NCBI RefSeq assembly: GCF_900496995.4
Contig: NC_044005.1
Span: forward strand, 21,395,363-21,459,362
DNA from: Aquila chrysaetos chrysaetos
Taxonomy: Eukaryota; Chordata; Aves; Accipitriformes; Accipitridae
Direction of reading: 5' to 3'
DNA: 64,000 bases
Shown: one piece after another, positions 20,314-34,561 of the stretch
Layout: every line of letters starts with the position of its first letter
Numbering within the stretch: position 1 is the first letter of the stretch
Made by a program: the position numbers and the translations under genes
The notes under the pieces: model-generated
What the model saw: only the letters and a program-made list of their open reading frames with translations
Databases searched by the model: none
What the model was told of the DNA's origin: nothing

Positions 20314-23300
20314 TACATGTTTAGCTTACGCAAAATGAGCTGATGAAAAGAAGACATGCCTAGTATCTCCATTATGTACAAACGTTAACAAGTGGAAATG
20401 TGTGCAGTGTCCTTATGCTCTCAATACTGAGCTACAGAGGGTCTAATGTAACTTTTTTTTCTTCTATATGAGTTCTGCAAAATTTTGCTGTTCTATTTGA
20501 CTTCTTAAATATTTCTGAACAGAGATGGTATGGCACCTTTCAAAAGGTGTTCGATGAAACTGAGCCCAACCTCTGATTATGGTTGTGCCTTGGGCTTTTT
20601 TTGTGTAGCCAGCTGTCTTCTGCATGGAAGCCTGAGTATTAAACAGGAGGAAGCTAGGGAAAAGGAGAGGGGCTCAAATGCCCCTGTGTGTCATTGTGAT
20701 GTAGCACGTTCAACTCACATTCAGTTTCAGGAAGTAGGGATTAGTTCTGAGTGTGAGGCTAGATGTCATCAGGATGTACCCTGGAAATCATGAAGAACTA
20801 CAATTAGGAAACGATATGAGGGAGAAGCGTTGGAGCCTGAGATCCTTTTCACTTTCCTTCTTATTTTTAGGGGGATTACTTAAATCACAAGTCTGAGATA
20901 GTTTTTGCACTCTCATAAGCACTGAATCCAGGAGAGATCCTATTGTGTCTGCTCGGTGCCCATGTTGGAGCGTTGGCTAAATATGCAGCTTCAGATCTGG
21001 GTTTTTAAAAGCAGAGATTAAATATCCAGATTTTTAAAGCCAGTAAGTTAGTTTCTGATTATTAAAACTAGTGATAAGCCAAAAGTTTCAGAACTTGAAT
21101 CCATTTAGATGATACTTAAAAACACACCCAATAAATATAGTAAAGATGAGCTTAGTATTTTCACAAGAAAAACATGATAAAATATTGAGCAGAACTCACA
21201 TGGCTAAACCTTACAAGTTAAAATACTGACAAAACCCATCCGTAACTACTTTGATAATGGTTTGTTTATCATGCCGTAAAGACAGTGTCTAGTCTTTAAA
21301 ATTACAGTGTATATACTGAGTACTCACTGCATTTTACTCCATTCCTGAAACCATTTTCTGCTTGCTGACTGCTAGCTTCGGGACTCTGATTTCTCTCTAG
21401 CAGTTGCACACCACTTTTACTATACCGACAAAAGCAAAGTTTTCATAATTTCTTCTTAGCAGGTTCCGGTTCTGGTATGGTGTATGCAACATTAGAGGTA
21501 TGCCTGTATTAAGTAGGAAATTTTTCCCTTCCTTGTGCTAGTAACTGATACATTAGTCTGTTACAAATGGAAAACTGTTCCTTATTGTTAACCTCAAATA
21601 TTCAAAAAATCATAAACTAGTAAACCTGTTAGAGTGGCTAATGAGAGTACAAATGCTAGCTCTGGTACTTTTTTTTTAAGGAGAGATTGTCAAGAGCTCT
21701 TAAAATACATATGAACCACATTTTTGAGGTTTTACATGTTGCTGAATGTGCTAAGCTATGTTTTATTTCTTCAAAATGATGTCTTAAGGATTCAGCTGTA
21801 GCAGCACTATAGAAAATGTTGGAAATTTCTGTATTTTGCAGTGAAATATGCATGACGCGGTTAATTTCCCTATTCCTGTGTTCTTTTCTACCCAGTTCTT
21901 CTTCCTAAAGTTACAGAATGGGGTGAGAAATGGGTAATTGACGTATCTGTTTATCAACAATATTTTGTTTGGAATGGGTGAGAGTTAAAATACTCGATCA
22001 GATCAATCTGGGCAGTACAGTGGTAATGCTAGAGAGGGTGTCTACACAGAGAACAAGCTTGCTTTTATATTTCTGGAATTTGGAGCAATGGAAAAATATC
22101 AAGGGCTTAGTCAAGACAAGAAATGATGGAAGGAAAAAGGCAGGAATGGGAAAGAGAAGGACAAGTTACTGTAGTGCTAAGGTGTGTATAGACTCAGGTG
22201 AACTGGGGACCATGAAGACAAACAATGATTTCTCTGTACACAGATGTTTTTTTCTAAAAACTTGGTAAGAAGAAATGAAATAGAAAGTAGAATGTCAAAT
22301 TTGGGATTTTTTTAATGATTTGTTTTCTGCTAATACTTTATTTTAAAAGTATATTCAGAACCATTGCAAAGCCTGCTTCTAGCCTATTGATTGTGAGAAC
22401 TGTCAAACAGAAGATCAGACACATAAGATTTTTGGAGGAAGTATGTGCGCAGTCTGAGACCTGGCTTCCACTTATGCTACAGGTCCTACAGTGCCAATAG
22501 TCCAGCGACCGAGTTTCCTGAAAGCAGCCTAGTTAGTAGATCAGTCTTGTTCTGCTCCAGTAACATGTCTCAACATTAAAGGTAAAACTGTAAGGGTTGA
22601 CATCTGTATAATTTTATCTTTCTGCTGTTTCATGCAATTTGGTAAAGAAACTTGGCAGTTTGCTTCTCATTCTTCTTAGCTTGGCTTACTGGCTTTTATC
22701 TGTGTCAAGCAACCACAGTAGTATTTAGCTTCTGAAACTGGAAAAGGATGGGACACAGATTATTTTAATAGTTGTTTGCTTGTTTTGTTTTTATGTAAAT
22801 CTTTTATTCTCACTAGCACCTACAAAACCCATAGATAAGATTTATTCCCACTTAACAGTTCCCAGGTAATATCTGATCACATTTGCACAAAGTATGGGTG
22901 ACAACTTTAAAAACTTTAAAAATGTACCTCAGTGAAGTACATCAGTAATATTTTTACCTTGTTTTGGCTTTGCTGCTAGCAACAAGTTAGATCAGAGTTG
23001 CTAGTGTCAAGGAGCCAGCTAGTGGGTGAATTTTTCATTTCAACATAATCTTATTCATGGTTTGTCTGCTCAAGTAAACATGGCTCTTTTTGCTCTCAGG
23101 CAACTGAAAACATTCATATAAGGTCAAATCTAGTGTAAACAGAAACCTGTATCCTAAAGCATGGAGAAAACATGCAATATTTTTTCAACATGTTTTGACC
23201 TCTTATTTTTCCTTACAGCTTTCTATGCTCTATATAAGAAAGCCTCATACTACTGTTGCTATTCCTGCTGGCAAGTGCAGTTGTTTCAAGCTCCTTTCCC

Positions 23301-23753
23301 TCACAGGACTTGCTCTTTATTAGAAAAGCCAGACACAATGGAGTTCAATAGCTGCCCTTTCCTTCAGACAATTGAGCTTTCTGTGCTGACAAGTATGCTG
23401 GGAACTCTTTGACCTCCTCTTTCACATTCCCTGTTGCACAAATAACAGAGTTGTGGCTTCCACACATAACTCAGTGGCTGACTTCACCAGTTGCTGAAGC
23501 TCCCGTTATCCCCCTCAAGCAAACCTCAAAAGCACTGTGACTTAGAATCATGGAAATCACAAATCTGATCTTCAGCTGTAAAAGCTGGCACAACTTTGCT
23601 AAGGCTGGTGCCAATTTACAGCATCTGAGGTTCTCAACTTACAGGGGAGGAAAGGAATTTTGAGCTTTACAATCCATCTTAAATATAAAGATATAGTTAA
23701 GGATGAAAGTGACCATTTTATAATCTAGTTTGTCTTAGAGTAAGACTCTCACA

Positions 23754-23771
23754 GTAGAATTTAAATTCTAC
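23754..23771. repeat. Perfect 18-bp palindrome
   Basis: GTAGAATTTAAATTCTAC equals its own reverse complement. A second small inverted repeat (GTCTTA, GAG, TAAGAC) lies just upstream at 23732-23746. Confidence 0.9.
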
Positions 23772-24000
23772 GCTGGTGAGCATGCAATAAAATGCTCTGT
23801 GTTTTCCTTTCTCTTTGTTCACTTGAACAGTAGCACAGCTTTGGTGTTTGTGGTGTTGGACAGATAGAAGACTTGAAACAGATCTAGTTTGAGTTTGAGC
23901 CATATCTTGGGAAAGTATTGTTTTTTATTAATCCACACCTGTTGCACCTTCATCTTGAATGCAATTATATTTCCAGATGGAAAATACTATAGCCTTGTCA

Positions 24001-24048
24001 CTACAATATTGTAGTATTGTAGCTTTCCAGCTACTCCTGAGCTGGAAA
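24001..24048. repeat. Two adjacent inverted repeats
   Basis: CTACAATATTGTAG (24001-24014) is a perfect 14-bp palindrome. Ten bases later TTTCCAGCT (24024-24032), a seven-base loop and AGCTGGAAA (24040-24048) form a perfect 9-bp stem. Confidence 0.9.
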
Positions 24049-27000
24049 ATGTTGTTGAGGTTATATAATCTAGTATGGTTTTGCATTCTAGTGAAAATGA
24101 GAGTGTGGAATCTCTATTTTTTCCCCCAAATCCCACAGAAAAGGAACCTTGAAATAGCAAGTAGCCTGATGAGATGGGCACAAGCCTTAAGTGTAAGTAA
24201 TGGCTCTCCTACTTCTTAGGTGTGCATCCTAATGACATCCTTTTAGTAGTGCAAATAATCTAAATGGATTTGAAGCCAGCAGGCAGGAGCCTTGTTCTGT
24301 AGATTGCCCAAGTTCTACCATAGGGGCCCAGCAGTATCTAATCAAATCTCTAATTCTGCAGCTTTACTGTGGAATTACAACTCCATAGTGAATATATGAG
24401 TTCCATTCCATTTCTCTTTACCCCAAAACTGACATCTTCTTGCATCCGTGTTGTATTTCACACTCCACTGCAAAATGTTTCTTCGCAGGAATGCACATGT
24501 AAGTGTCTATGTGTCTTGGAGTCAGTATCATTGTAATAGTTTCTCATTTCCTTATTAAGTTGGGGCATCAGAAAATAATGCAGCTGTAACAAGATTAATA
24601 GGTCAGCTATCCCTAAGCCGCTTCCTGCATGAGATGAAAGGAAGTTGGTGTGTATACTTAGGATGGTGCATTAAACCTGAAGAAAATGCTATGCTATGGC
24701 TGTTTTTTGCATGATGGATGATACCATAGGTAGAGATTAAACCTTGGATTACCATGGAGTCAAGCTGCTGTCTCTGGCAGCATCACAGGCACCTGGAGCT
24801 ATGAATTTCATGACTATGCTGTTCTAATGTAAAAGTAACAGGAAAAAGAAGTGAACATTTGAAGCATATTGCAACCATAGCTGTTACTAAGAAACTCCTC
24901 CCAGCTACATTCAGAAACTACCACTGCCCAAATGCGTCACTAGACAATGAGGCTTCACAGTGCTGGGTTGCTTCCTGCTGAAAGCAAGACTAAAATGAAC
25001 AGTCAGAGGGAAAGAGAGAGTAGGTAAGAGAGAATGGCAGAGACAACGGCTAGAGCACTTTGTTCAGTTACTTGCCTGCCTAATTTCCAGTCTACTTTTT
25101 CTAGTGGCTGGCTACACCTTCAAAGTTAACCTGCAATAAGGGAGAAAAAAATGCCTATAGAAAACTCTTAGCCTAGATATGAGTGCTGTGCAGAATTAAT
25201 AATGACCATTCTGACCACAGAGAGTGGAAATTATTCTAATAGAAAGAAGAAATAAAGCTATCCATGTCATTTTGAAAGACTGTGGTCTAGAATAACAATA
25301 AAAATGAAGAGGCTGAACACACTAATGGCTAAAAAGGAGAGGGAAAACTTCCAATAAACTGAGTTCCTTCTGATGTTTCTAATATTCAGCTCCAGTTCCA
25401 GATAATCACTAGGATTATTGGTGTATGATTCCTGCAAGCCTTAAGACAAATGTCTGTTAAGGATTTACTCCCTTTTTCATGGCTTTTATTTAATCATGTA
25501 AACTGCTATGAAAAGCAGATAGTTGCCCACAATGTAAGGGGAAATAAACCTGCAGACAAAAAAGGATGAAAACAGCAGAGAGCCTTCGATGAAAGTTCAG
25601 ACTGCATCTTACTGGAGGGGTTCAGCTGGGTTATTTCAAAAGGCTCTCTGTCCAAAGACCCAGGTTGTGGTCATTTGCTTACGATCTGCTGCTGGCTTTG
25701 ATGCCATTCAGCTACTGCAGCTGCACAGTTTGCAAATGTTTCCTCTGAATTTAAATAGGGAAATCCAGCACAGAGGGAAAGAGTATCTTTGTTAAAAGCA
25801 AATTGTGATACTTAGTTCATCATTGTCATTAACTTCATTTGTTCCAGTGACACACAGCTGTTCCAACCAAGCGTATGTGAGCTGCTGTTCAGCTAGTTGC
25901 TATATGAACAATGTTATTCTGAAGAGAAGTGTGATATGCAATTATGCAATATTTTAGGACTGATTTAAGAGGGTGTTAGACATTTAGATGTTTTGAAAAC
26001 CACTGGAAGTTTCAGTCTGTATTTTCATTAAGGCCCAGAAATAACTCAAAGGTCTTCAAAGTTGTTCACTGATTTCCAAAGTGTCAAAATGAGTGGGCAT
26101 TAGGAGGCTGTCGTCTCTGTCACTTCATGGGTTAGATCAGTTCTGCTGCTGCTTCAAATTACTTCTATCTCTCTGATTATGAGCACCTGTCTCATGACTG
26201 TCACTCATTTCTAGGGGCATCATCCATATTTGCATGTAGGTTTCTTATGTCTGTCTTACATCTGAGATTTAGGGTCTTTTTATCCATTTAATTTAGAGAA
26301 TAAAAAATAATCCTTCCAGATTACGATTGGCATTTCTCCATGTTTATGACCTTGGACAGTAGATGAAATACAGTTCCTACTGAACTGTATTTGGGTTTTT
26401 TCTCAGTTTCTCATTGTTTCAAGTGTTGCATGATTCCATGTTGTTTATTAGATTTTTTTAATAGAAAGTATTATCATGCACTTTTCCATGATTTCCAGCA
26501 CAAGTAACTGTGCTTCTGAAGCTTGACCCACCAAACCTTATCTAAACCGATCTTTTGACTTTGTGATTTCTTGGGTTATTTATTTATTTGAATAAGAGTT
26601 CTCAAGATTTGCTTTCAGTTTTATGTGTGGATAAAGAGCTTTACATACAAGAGTAGTAAAAAAAGCAGGTAAAAAATTAAAGTAAATTAAAAGTAAAGTA
26701 AAAAGAAGCAGGTAAACTTATAAAAATATGGGCCTGTGGTTTGTGAGAAGAGCATCTTTCTACGTAAGTATACTTTTATTTAAAATTAACTATTTAGAGA
26801 TTAATAATTTTACTGTGATTTTTGAATGTTTAATCACAGTAACCCTGGGATTTGGACAACTGTTTTCTGCCCAGAATCTTGGCTTTGCTGTGCATTACTG
26901 ACTTTTATATTAAACTCTATTTCATCAGTATTTCACTTTTTTGGCAAAGCAGCAGGTGGAATATTTGAACATCTGCCCATCAGCCGTGGAATCACACCTC

Positions 27001-30000
27001 ATTTATTGAGAGGACTTACCCGATTAGCTTTCAACCCATTTTGACAGGAGCCTTTGTCCTTTTATACACTGTGCTGGGACTTAATTTAAGTCTTTTATAC
27101 ATTAAAATTTGCACCACTGAAGTCTTTAAGAGTGCAGCTTTCACTAAGCTGTTTTTATAAAGGTCACTATGCTAGGCAATTCATTCATTGTCTTGACTAA
27201 GACAATCAGTTTTGAACACCAGTTACATATGTATCAAACTGAGTCTTGTTATGCAACTTTATTGATTAACTACTTTTGTTAATGAGCAGCTACAAGTATA
27301 GAAGTGGTGCTGAGGTATGGTGCTAATGACTTCATACGTTCTATGAAACCAGCAAATATGAACTATAAAAACTTTGATGCATAGATAGAGTAGGAGAACT
27401 GTTCTTTCAACAAGAAATAACTATGTATACTGTCCTGAATAGACCTGGCCATTCCCCTCTGATAACGGGATTGACTCCTAACTCCAAGTCTGCTCTAGAA
27501 AGCAGATTTCTTGATCAAATATGTGTCTTCTGATGCATCGTGATCTTATATCTTTGGGAAAGGGTGGTCGCTGAAAGTTGAGTTACTGTGATGTGTTGAA
27601 GGAGAGGGCTCTGTGGAGTACAAGAAGGGTACGAGGTGAGCACAACAAACTGTCAGGACTCCTGTGACAGCCTATTTGTGTTGAAATGCTCAAATAACCT
27701 GTTGAAATAGTTCTATCTGTCACCATAAGTGTTTTGGGGTTTTCATGTTTTGCTCAAAATTTTTAGGGAAACTGAAACTTTTTGTATAAAGATTACTTTA
27801 GTGTAGGCCATTTCTACAGCTATGGGAAAAGTCAGATACATGGGAACACTGAGATGTGTTTGCTGTAGTGTGATGAAATGCAGAGGCCACAGTACTGTAA
27901 TACAACAACATGTTGCAGTTGTCGGCTAAGCAACCAGGGTAGTTTCACTATACTATTCATCTGACATTAATGGAAAGCTTCATAAAAATGGGTTGCTTAT
28001 GGACACCTTGACTTTTGTAACTTAAAGTGATCTGGAGTATACCCAAAGACGTAAGCTGCCAGATTCTTGAGTGTTGGAGGTAATAAAAATAGGCTATGAA
28101 GACATGCACACTGCAGGTATCCCACTCCAGCCCCATAAAGCAGAGGGAGCTGATCCTCTGAGCCCCAGTGCAGCTCCACGCTGGGTGCATTTCATAGCTG
28201 AATTTGCCAACCATTGTCTGCAAGTTAGCGAGCTCTGATTACCCAGTTCTTGGCCGAACTCCTTAGCTGGTGCACAGCTCCTGGTAAGCATGACAAGATT
28301 GCTGCCAGGATTGTGATGGCTTGTGTCCATCTGTCTCAGGTGTCTCTGCTCCTTGCTTTTCCACACTTCGTGGTCTGGGGTTAAAGCTGATGGAGCCAGA
28401 TGAGGTCTGACACATGTTTGGCAGCAGTAAAAATACCTCACCCTTTGCTTCCTCTGCTTTCTTCACCATGTGGTGTCTCAGGACTGGTGCCCAAAGGGGC
28501 CACTGCATTACTCTCCTTATTTAATCCCTGGCGCACAATCTCTGGATAAAAGAGGAAAGTGAGGAAACTTATGCAGAAGTTTACTAGTTTTGCCATACAA
28601 TTAAAAAACCCCTTCCAGGTCCTTAGCCAAGACCCTGGTTTCACAGCAAAAGAAACACCCTGTGGCAGAGGCAGCTAAACGATGATGTGTTTACCACGCT
28701 TTCAGAATTGTGAAGGTCTAGAAAAAAGTACTACTTCTGACAACCTTAACAAAGTTTGGAGAAATATTACAATATTGGCAAAGTTGCTTGCTTATAAAAG
28801 CTGAACTTTACTTCTTTTTATACATTTCTGTGTTCTTCTAGAGCATTAAAAGGTAGTGGTGGGTGTATTTATGATGTAACTATAAATTCTTCACTTTTGA
28901 ATAATGCTGCATATACTTGTCATTAGAGATGAAGTTGTGCTGTATGCTGAATGTTTTTCTTTGCTCAGTGACATCTCTAAAATAAGGAAAGCTAAAATGT
29001 TCAGCATAGAAAGTACCAATGCTGTTTACTTGTAGGCATAAAACAAGGTTATATTACAGTCTTCAAAAATAGAATTTTAATAGAAATGTAAGAACTCAGG
29101 TAAATAAACATTTAAAATTCTGGTTAAAATTTGGAAAGCAAGCATGCCTTTCTTATGTAGATACAAATAAAAATAGAACAGAATTAAGGGGTAATAGTAA
29201 ATTTAGCACATTGTGTACAGATCTATAGTATTTATAATTTCCTTTAGTAATAATATAATGCTCTGAAGTAAATCCATTTAAAAATAGGTATAGGAAAACT
29301 TGTAAAGAAATGAACTGTTGCATCAGTATATTTTCAAATCTTGCTCAGAGTTAGGAAAACATATCTTACTAGGTCTCCCCCCTAGATTTTCAGTTTTGGG
29401 GTATCCTGCTTGCCCCAGTCCTCCTTTCAAAAGCAATGAATTCCTTTTTGTTTCCTTTGGACCCTTACATATCTAGATCAGATTACAAGGCAATTCACGT
29501 ATTCAACCTCAGTTTATGCAGTAGAGTGCAGGGAAGGAGAAAGAAGCATCTTCTACATATAGATTGTGAAAGTGATTCAAATGCAAAAAGGAAAATGTGG
29601 TACCTTGTCTCTGCTGAAGCTGGTTAAGATCTTATTTTTTTCTAGCCTCAGCTAGTGCCCTTGGGTATCATTCAGGGATAATTCCTGGTGAAAACAGCTG
29701 GATAGAAACAATTGCAACCAATGCAAAACAGAAGTTGGATTCTGGGCTTAATGATGTCTTGTCCCTCTGAGTGGTGAAGGGTCATCTCTAACCCTGCTAT
29801 TTCATAGACACTAATAGCACAATTGATGTAAAGGCATACAAAGTCAGTGACAGTCCCGCACTATTTTTGTAGTCAGTGTAAGTAGGGAGGTGCAGGTGCA
29901 CAGAGCAGCGTATGCTGCCTTCTCTGAAGTGAGGGAGTGGCTGTGATTTTCCAGCTCCCCCATGTGTGCCTGTTTGAGATGCAGCAGCTGGAAGCCCAGT

Positions 30001-30671
30001 GCTTAACTGAGTGGCCCAAGCTGTAAGCAGGGATCATTGTTCCTCCTCCTTTATGAACACTGCATGAATTTGCATGAATGTGGGATGACATGCTATGAGA
30101 TTTTAATGCTTCACTAAAATTAGAATGTTAACTCTGATACTGTTTTGATGCTTTTAAATTATTCTCTTCTGAACCAATAACATGGAACACTATCAATCTA
30201 TAATTTGAAAGTATTTTGAAGCAAATAGTTTCAAATTTGCTTTAAATTTTGAAGCAAAATTTGGCTTTCAGAGGTTTCCTGTTTTCCTATATTTTAGGGC
30301 CAAAAATCCTCATTACAGAGTTTGCGTTCTCTGTGCTGTGGAGTATTGAATTGATCCCAGTTACCTTTGCAGAGAGTTCAGCAGCTCATGCTTGACTGAA
30401 GTGTCTCTTCCAAAAGAGTATCTGATCTTGATTACAACAAAAAAGATGGAGAATCCATACCTGCCTTTAGTAGTCTGTTAAAATGGTCATTTACCTTTGC
30501 TATTAAAAATACAAGCCCAGTTTAAAATCAGAACTTGCCTGGCTTCAGCTTCTACCTCTTGGATTTTATCCTGTATTTCTCCAGTAAATTAATAAGCTCA
30601 GTGTATATGTTTGTGAAGGAAATAAATGTACTTCCATATTAAAACCAAAGTACTCTTTCAAACCAAGACAC

Positions 30672-30709
30672 TTGTAACCTGTCACATGTAATGTGACAGA
30701 GTTGTAACC
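30672..30709. repeat. 9-bp hairpin flanked by 8-bp direct repeats
   Basis: CTGTCACAT (30679-30687), loop GTA and ATGTGACAG (30691-30699) form a perfect stem. TTGTAACC occurs on each side (30672-30679 and 30702-30709). Confidence 0.88.
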
Positions 30710-31966
30710 CCTGTGACTTAACTGGCAAACTAAACCCTCTGCATTGCTGGTGGAACAGTGGAAAAACCCAAACAGCAGCTTGCCAAATTCAATATCAGTA
30801 ACTCTCCTCTGCCATTTCTTAAAAGACCATTAGGTCAAGTTACTTGGGCCTGCTGGATATATAGAGATGTTTAACGTTCTTTTTGGTTGCTTTTATGCTG
30901 AAAATTTTTCACCCAACCATATGAGAACAGGGCAACCACAAACATCTTTCCAAATACAGTGCAGTTATGAAAATTCCTGCCTTCATATTAGCAGTTACAC
31001 TCTCCATCTTCTAATGAGGCTGCATGACTGGCTTTTGTTCTTTGTTTTCCATATACTTTTTTAAAGGATTTTTGTTCTTAATCATGCCAGCCATGAATCC
31101 TCTAATCCCCTCAAGCTCCCCTGCCAACAGCAGGTACATCGAAATGTATAGCTTATTGATTACTGCCCTCTTCTCCCCAGTGTGCACTTTTTATTGCACA
31201 TTGTTCCTTCCCTCCCCACACCCTTTTTTGTTGTTGTGCTATTCACTTTGCCACAAAGCCAGGATGGGATTTTTATCCACAAACTATTCTCTCTCAATCT
31301 TGGAATGGCGTTCTGGCTTTCTAATGAATAATTTTGACAGAACTTCCCATATAAAAGTCACATTTTCCTGCCTAATTTTTTCTGACCAAGAATTTCTGCT
31401 AAAGTTTTTCTTCAGCTTTGGAAAAGTAAGAGTAGTTCAGTAATGACCTTTTCTTCCTCTTTCTATCCCCTCAAAATACTCTTGAATATGCAAGACCTTT
31501 AGAAGTGCTTTTCATAGACACTTCCATTAGTTCCCACTCATACAGATTAGCAACCTAACTGGTTGTGTTTCTGGGATTTGATCTGATTTTTCTCTTGCCT
31601 TTGGCTTAACTTGGAGTGGCCCTGATTCAAAGATGCAATTTTTTACTAAATAGCAAACAATAACATGCATTTTAACGTGTATATATGTATTATATTTATA
31701 TATAAGTCAATAATATCTAGATGTAATACAACACACAATTTGCAAATGGATGTAATTCTCTGATTTGAAACATAAGATGCTCTGGGTTGCAGAATTGATT
31801 ACCAGCTGCAAGAGCTATCAAAGTGGAGATGCACTGGCATTATGGAATCTGAAACAAAAGCACTAAAAATAGATGTACTTCTAAATTTTATTCAAAGAAG
31901 CCAAGGAGTATGTTGTAATAAACTAAATAATCCATGTTCTCCGGGGTTCATACCTTCTACGGATTG

Positions 31967-32110
31967 TTAAACTGGAAAAGACCAGTTATAGTGTATCACC
32001 TAAGTCAACCCTTTTTCTGCTCGGGGTTGCCCCCTGCAGTCTATTTGCAAAGGTTTTGTCTAATACATTTTGAAGTGAACCTCTGCTGGGACTTCTGTAA
32101 CTCCTCCTGG
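31967..32110 (-). mobile_element. Possible old CR1 3' UTR fragment
   Basis: Begins AAACTGGAAAAGACCAGTTA, resembling the reverse complement of a CR1 3' end (TTGGAAAAGACC...), followed by a loosely similar stretch. The match is weak. Confidence 0.3.
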
Positions 32111-33885
32111 GAACCTAACAGCTGCCATCATTAGCACATTTCCTTCCTTTGCTTAAGTCCTTCTCCCTTCCCCATTTCTCATGCTTCTGCCTTTCTTACC
32201 AAAATTTATCCCCTCCTGCTTAAGTATTTATGTTTTAAAGTTCTTGCATGCAGTGTCCTCTTCATGCAGATTTATTGATAGCAGTTTTCCCAGAAAAACT
32301 GGGATTTTTTTGCTCTGAAATTTCTGGCTCTGTAGATAGATTTTGGCCAATGTTGATACAATTTGCTCTCAGCCTTTTTTATTTTTTACTCCATTTTGAA
32401 GAACTGAATGCATATTTATTCTTTTGCTTGTGTTTCTCATATTTATGTCAAGTTATAATCTCCAACAAGCAGCACTGGACTCTCTCATTATTTATTGTTT
32501 TGATGCAGAGAGCAATTAAATATAATTAAATGGATGATTATAATTTGCTGGTAGAATTTGCTAAGAATGCATATGCTCCTGCAGGGAGTTGCTTGCTATT
32601 TCCTGCACCACTGATCTGATGCAGTTTGGAGAGAGCCTTTTTTTCCCTCTCTATTTACTGCTTCACTGATCTGGGGAAGGAAGAAAGTAAGTGTATGAAA
32701 ATAAGTATGCCCTAGCTTGTGAATAAGTATCTCACAGAGAGCTAAGGGATAGAGTTTCACGTTGGCTTTGTTGCAGTGCTGAGATGCAGAAACACTAAAA
32801 CATTCATAATTGGACCATGAAAGAAAGGTAACGATGCAAGCTTTTTTACAGCCCATGTGATACTGGGGAACTCATTCAAGCCAAAAGTTTTTGGTTTATT
32901 TTTGATTTATTTTCCAAGATGTCTTTGCAGATGTGAGCTTCTATGTCAGTAAGATGCTCTTTAAGTGTGTGGAACTGATAAATTTCCTGCAATAGGAATG
33001 AAAATCATCCTTTTTCATAAGCCCAGTCTGGTCTGCATGCCATTAAATCCTTACCTAAACCTTAAGACATTCTACACATGAATTTAAGTGATGGTTGGCT
33101 GAGGAATAGGTATTCTGCACTGTGGTTTTGTAATTGCCACTATTAAGCTGATTCCTCAAAACTGATGTTAATATACTGCTGCTTGCCATCACACAAGGTA
33201 GCAATTTGAGCTTCTGGGATATTCACCAGCTCATCTCATCTGAAGGTAAAATTTCTTTCATTAACTTGCCACTTGGTCCTCCCTGTTGGAATTCAGACCT
33301 GGTTCCCATTTAACATTTCATACCTTGCCTTGCCTTGCTATTAAAGTGTGGTAAAGCATTTTCTCTGCAGCTAAGCTGTGGCTTGATACAAAAAGGAGTA
33401 TTTTTTAGCCAAACTTTGTTTTGATCAGTAATTATTTAAGGGTCCATTTTACTGTCATCCAGAAACACATTCAGTTATTTTTTGCTTACATTTAGGACTT
33501 TGAGAACTGCTATAGTACCAAGCTTTTGCCTGTTAGATTGGTATTTCCAGTAAGAATAAACCTTTTTCTTCACCTGTGTTGGAAACCCATCTAACTCTCT
33601 TCTTAGTGCACTGCTTCAGTGAGATTTCTCTTATTATTCTCACTTTCATGTAATGCAACCTTACCTGTAGAAAATTTTTCCCATCTTTGCTTTTGAGAAC
33701 GTCTGACCCCTTTCTTGCAGACTTTCAGGACTTTGTAAACTTCTATATGTTTCTGTTCCTTTACATTCTACAACGCTCACTAAAAATCTCTTTGGACATG
33801 CTGGCAAGCACCATGCTTAGTACTTAGACAGAAAGAGCCTTCAGATGACTGTGCAAATGTTAGCTAATTATGTCTCCCGTCATTC

Positions 33886-34012
33886 TGTGAGATAGGCTAG
33901 TTTTATCATCCACGTTTGCACAGATGGGAAATTCAAACAGAGATTTTAAAGTGATTTGTCCTCAGCCAAGCCACATGAAACAGTCTCAGAGCTGAAAATG
34001 GAGCCTGGGAAT
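33886..34012 (+). mobile_element. MIR-like ancient SINE fragment
   Basis: The stretch TTTTATCATCCACGTTTGCA, CAGATGGGAAA, then AAGTGATTTGTCCTCAGCCA and finally GGAGCCTGGGA follows the MIR core and 3' part in order (in MIR: CATTTTACAGATGAGGAAAC, then AAGTGACTTGCCCAAGGTCA, then a stretch near AGCCGGGATT). It is heavily mutated, as expected for an amniote-old SINE. Confidence 0.6.
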
Positions 34013-34464
34013 CGTTGCCTCCCACAACCCAGAGCAATTCACCTATGTTTTGGTCTCTAACTGACTCTGCATAAATATATCTGGTGAAAGTGCAGTGAGT
34101 TTTGTACAAAATATTCTGTATTTCTGACAACAACAACAATAGCTATCCTGGAAAGAACTGAAGATGCATGCATCTTACTGCCGTAAGTGACAGCTATGAT
34201 AATCCAAATTGCTGCGTAACATAGCCTATGCATTTCACCCAATACTTCTTGCATCTAGCCCCCAAACACAGAAGCTGAGCCACAGCTTGAACTGAACATT
34301 TTTTGGCATAGAGGTTTTATAGGGTTATTTACAGTCCTTTCTCTCTCTTATTGCATGTCAATATATAAATCCACACACACTTAGTAGTTTTTTTAGCGAA
34401 GAGCTACAGAAAGGAATATTCTTGCTAATTTTCTGTGTTGTTTTAGTAAATATAAGTACACAAC

Positions 34465-34500
34465 ATTATATATATATGTTATATATATTAAATGTTTATA
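34465..34500. repeat. TA-rich simple repeat
   Basis: Short TA runs separated by GT and TT. Confidence 0.8.
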
Positions 34501-34561
34501 TGTAAAGAATTCTAATAGTCATTAAGTCATGTAGCAGTTCTGAGAGAACAGGGAAGCAGCA

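Larger units (their letters stand above)
20314..33885. other. Long unique AT-rich stretch, no supported gene
   Basis: Open frames up to 139 codons occur but show no family motif. The longest (31024-31443) is rich in Phe, Leu and Ser from a T-rich stretch. Small palindromes lie at 23754, 24001, 24024 and 30679. A faint CR1-like segment lies at 31967-32110. Nothing else was recognised. Confidence 0.5.

Noticed and set aside
26640..26715. Two copies of AAGCAGGTAAA in an A-rich stretch
   Set aside because: Low-complexity A-rich sequence; two short copies are weak evidence for a real duplication.
31024..31443. 139-codon plus-strand open frame
   Set aside because: Composition is Phe/Leu/Ser-rich from T-rich DNA, with no motif and no splice or promoter context.
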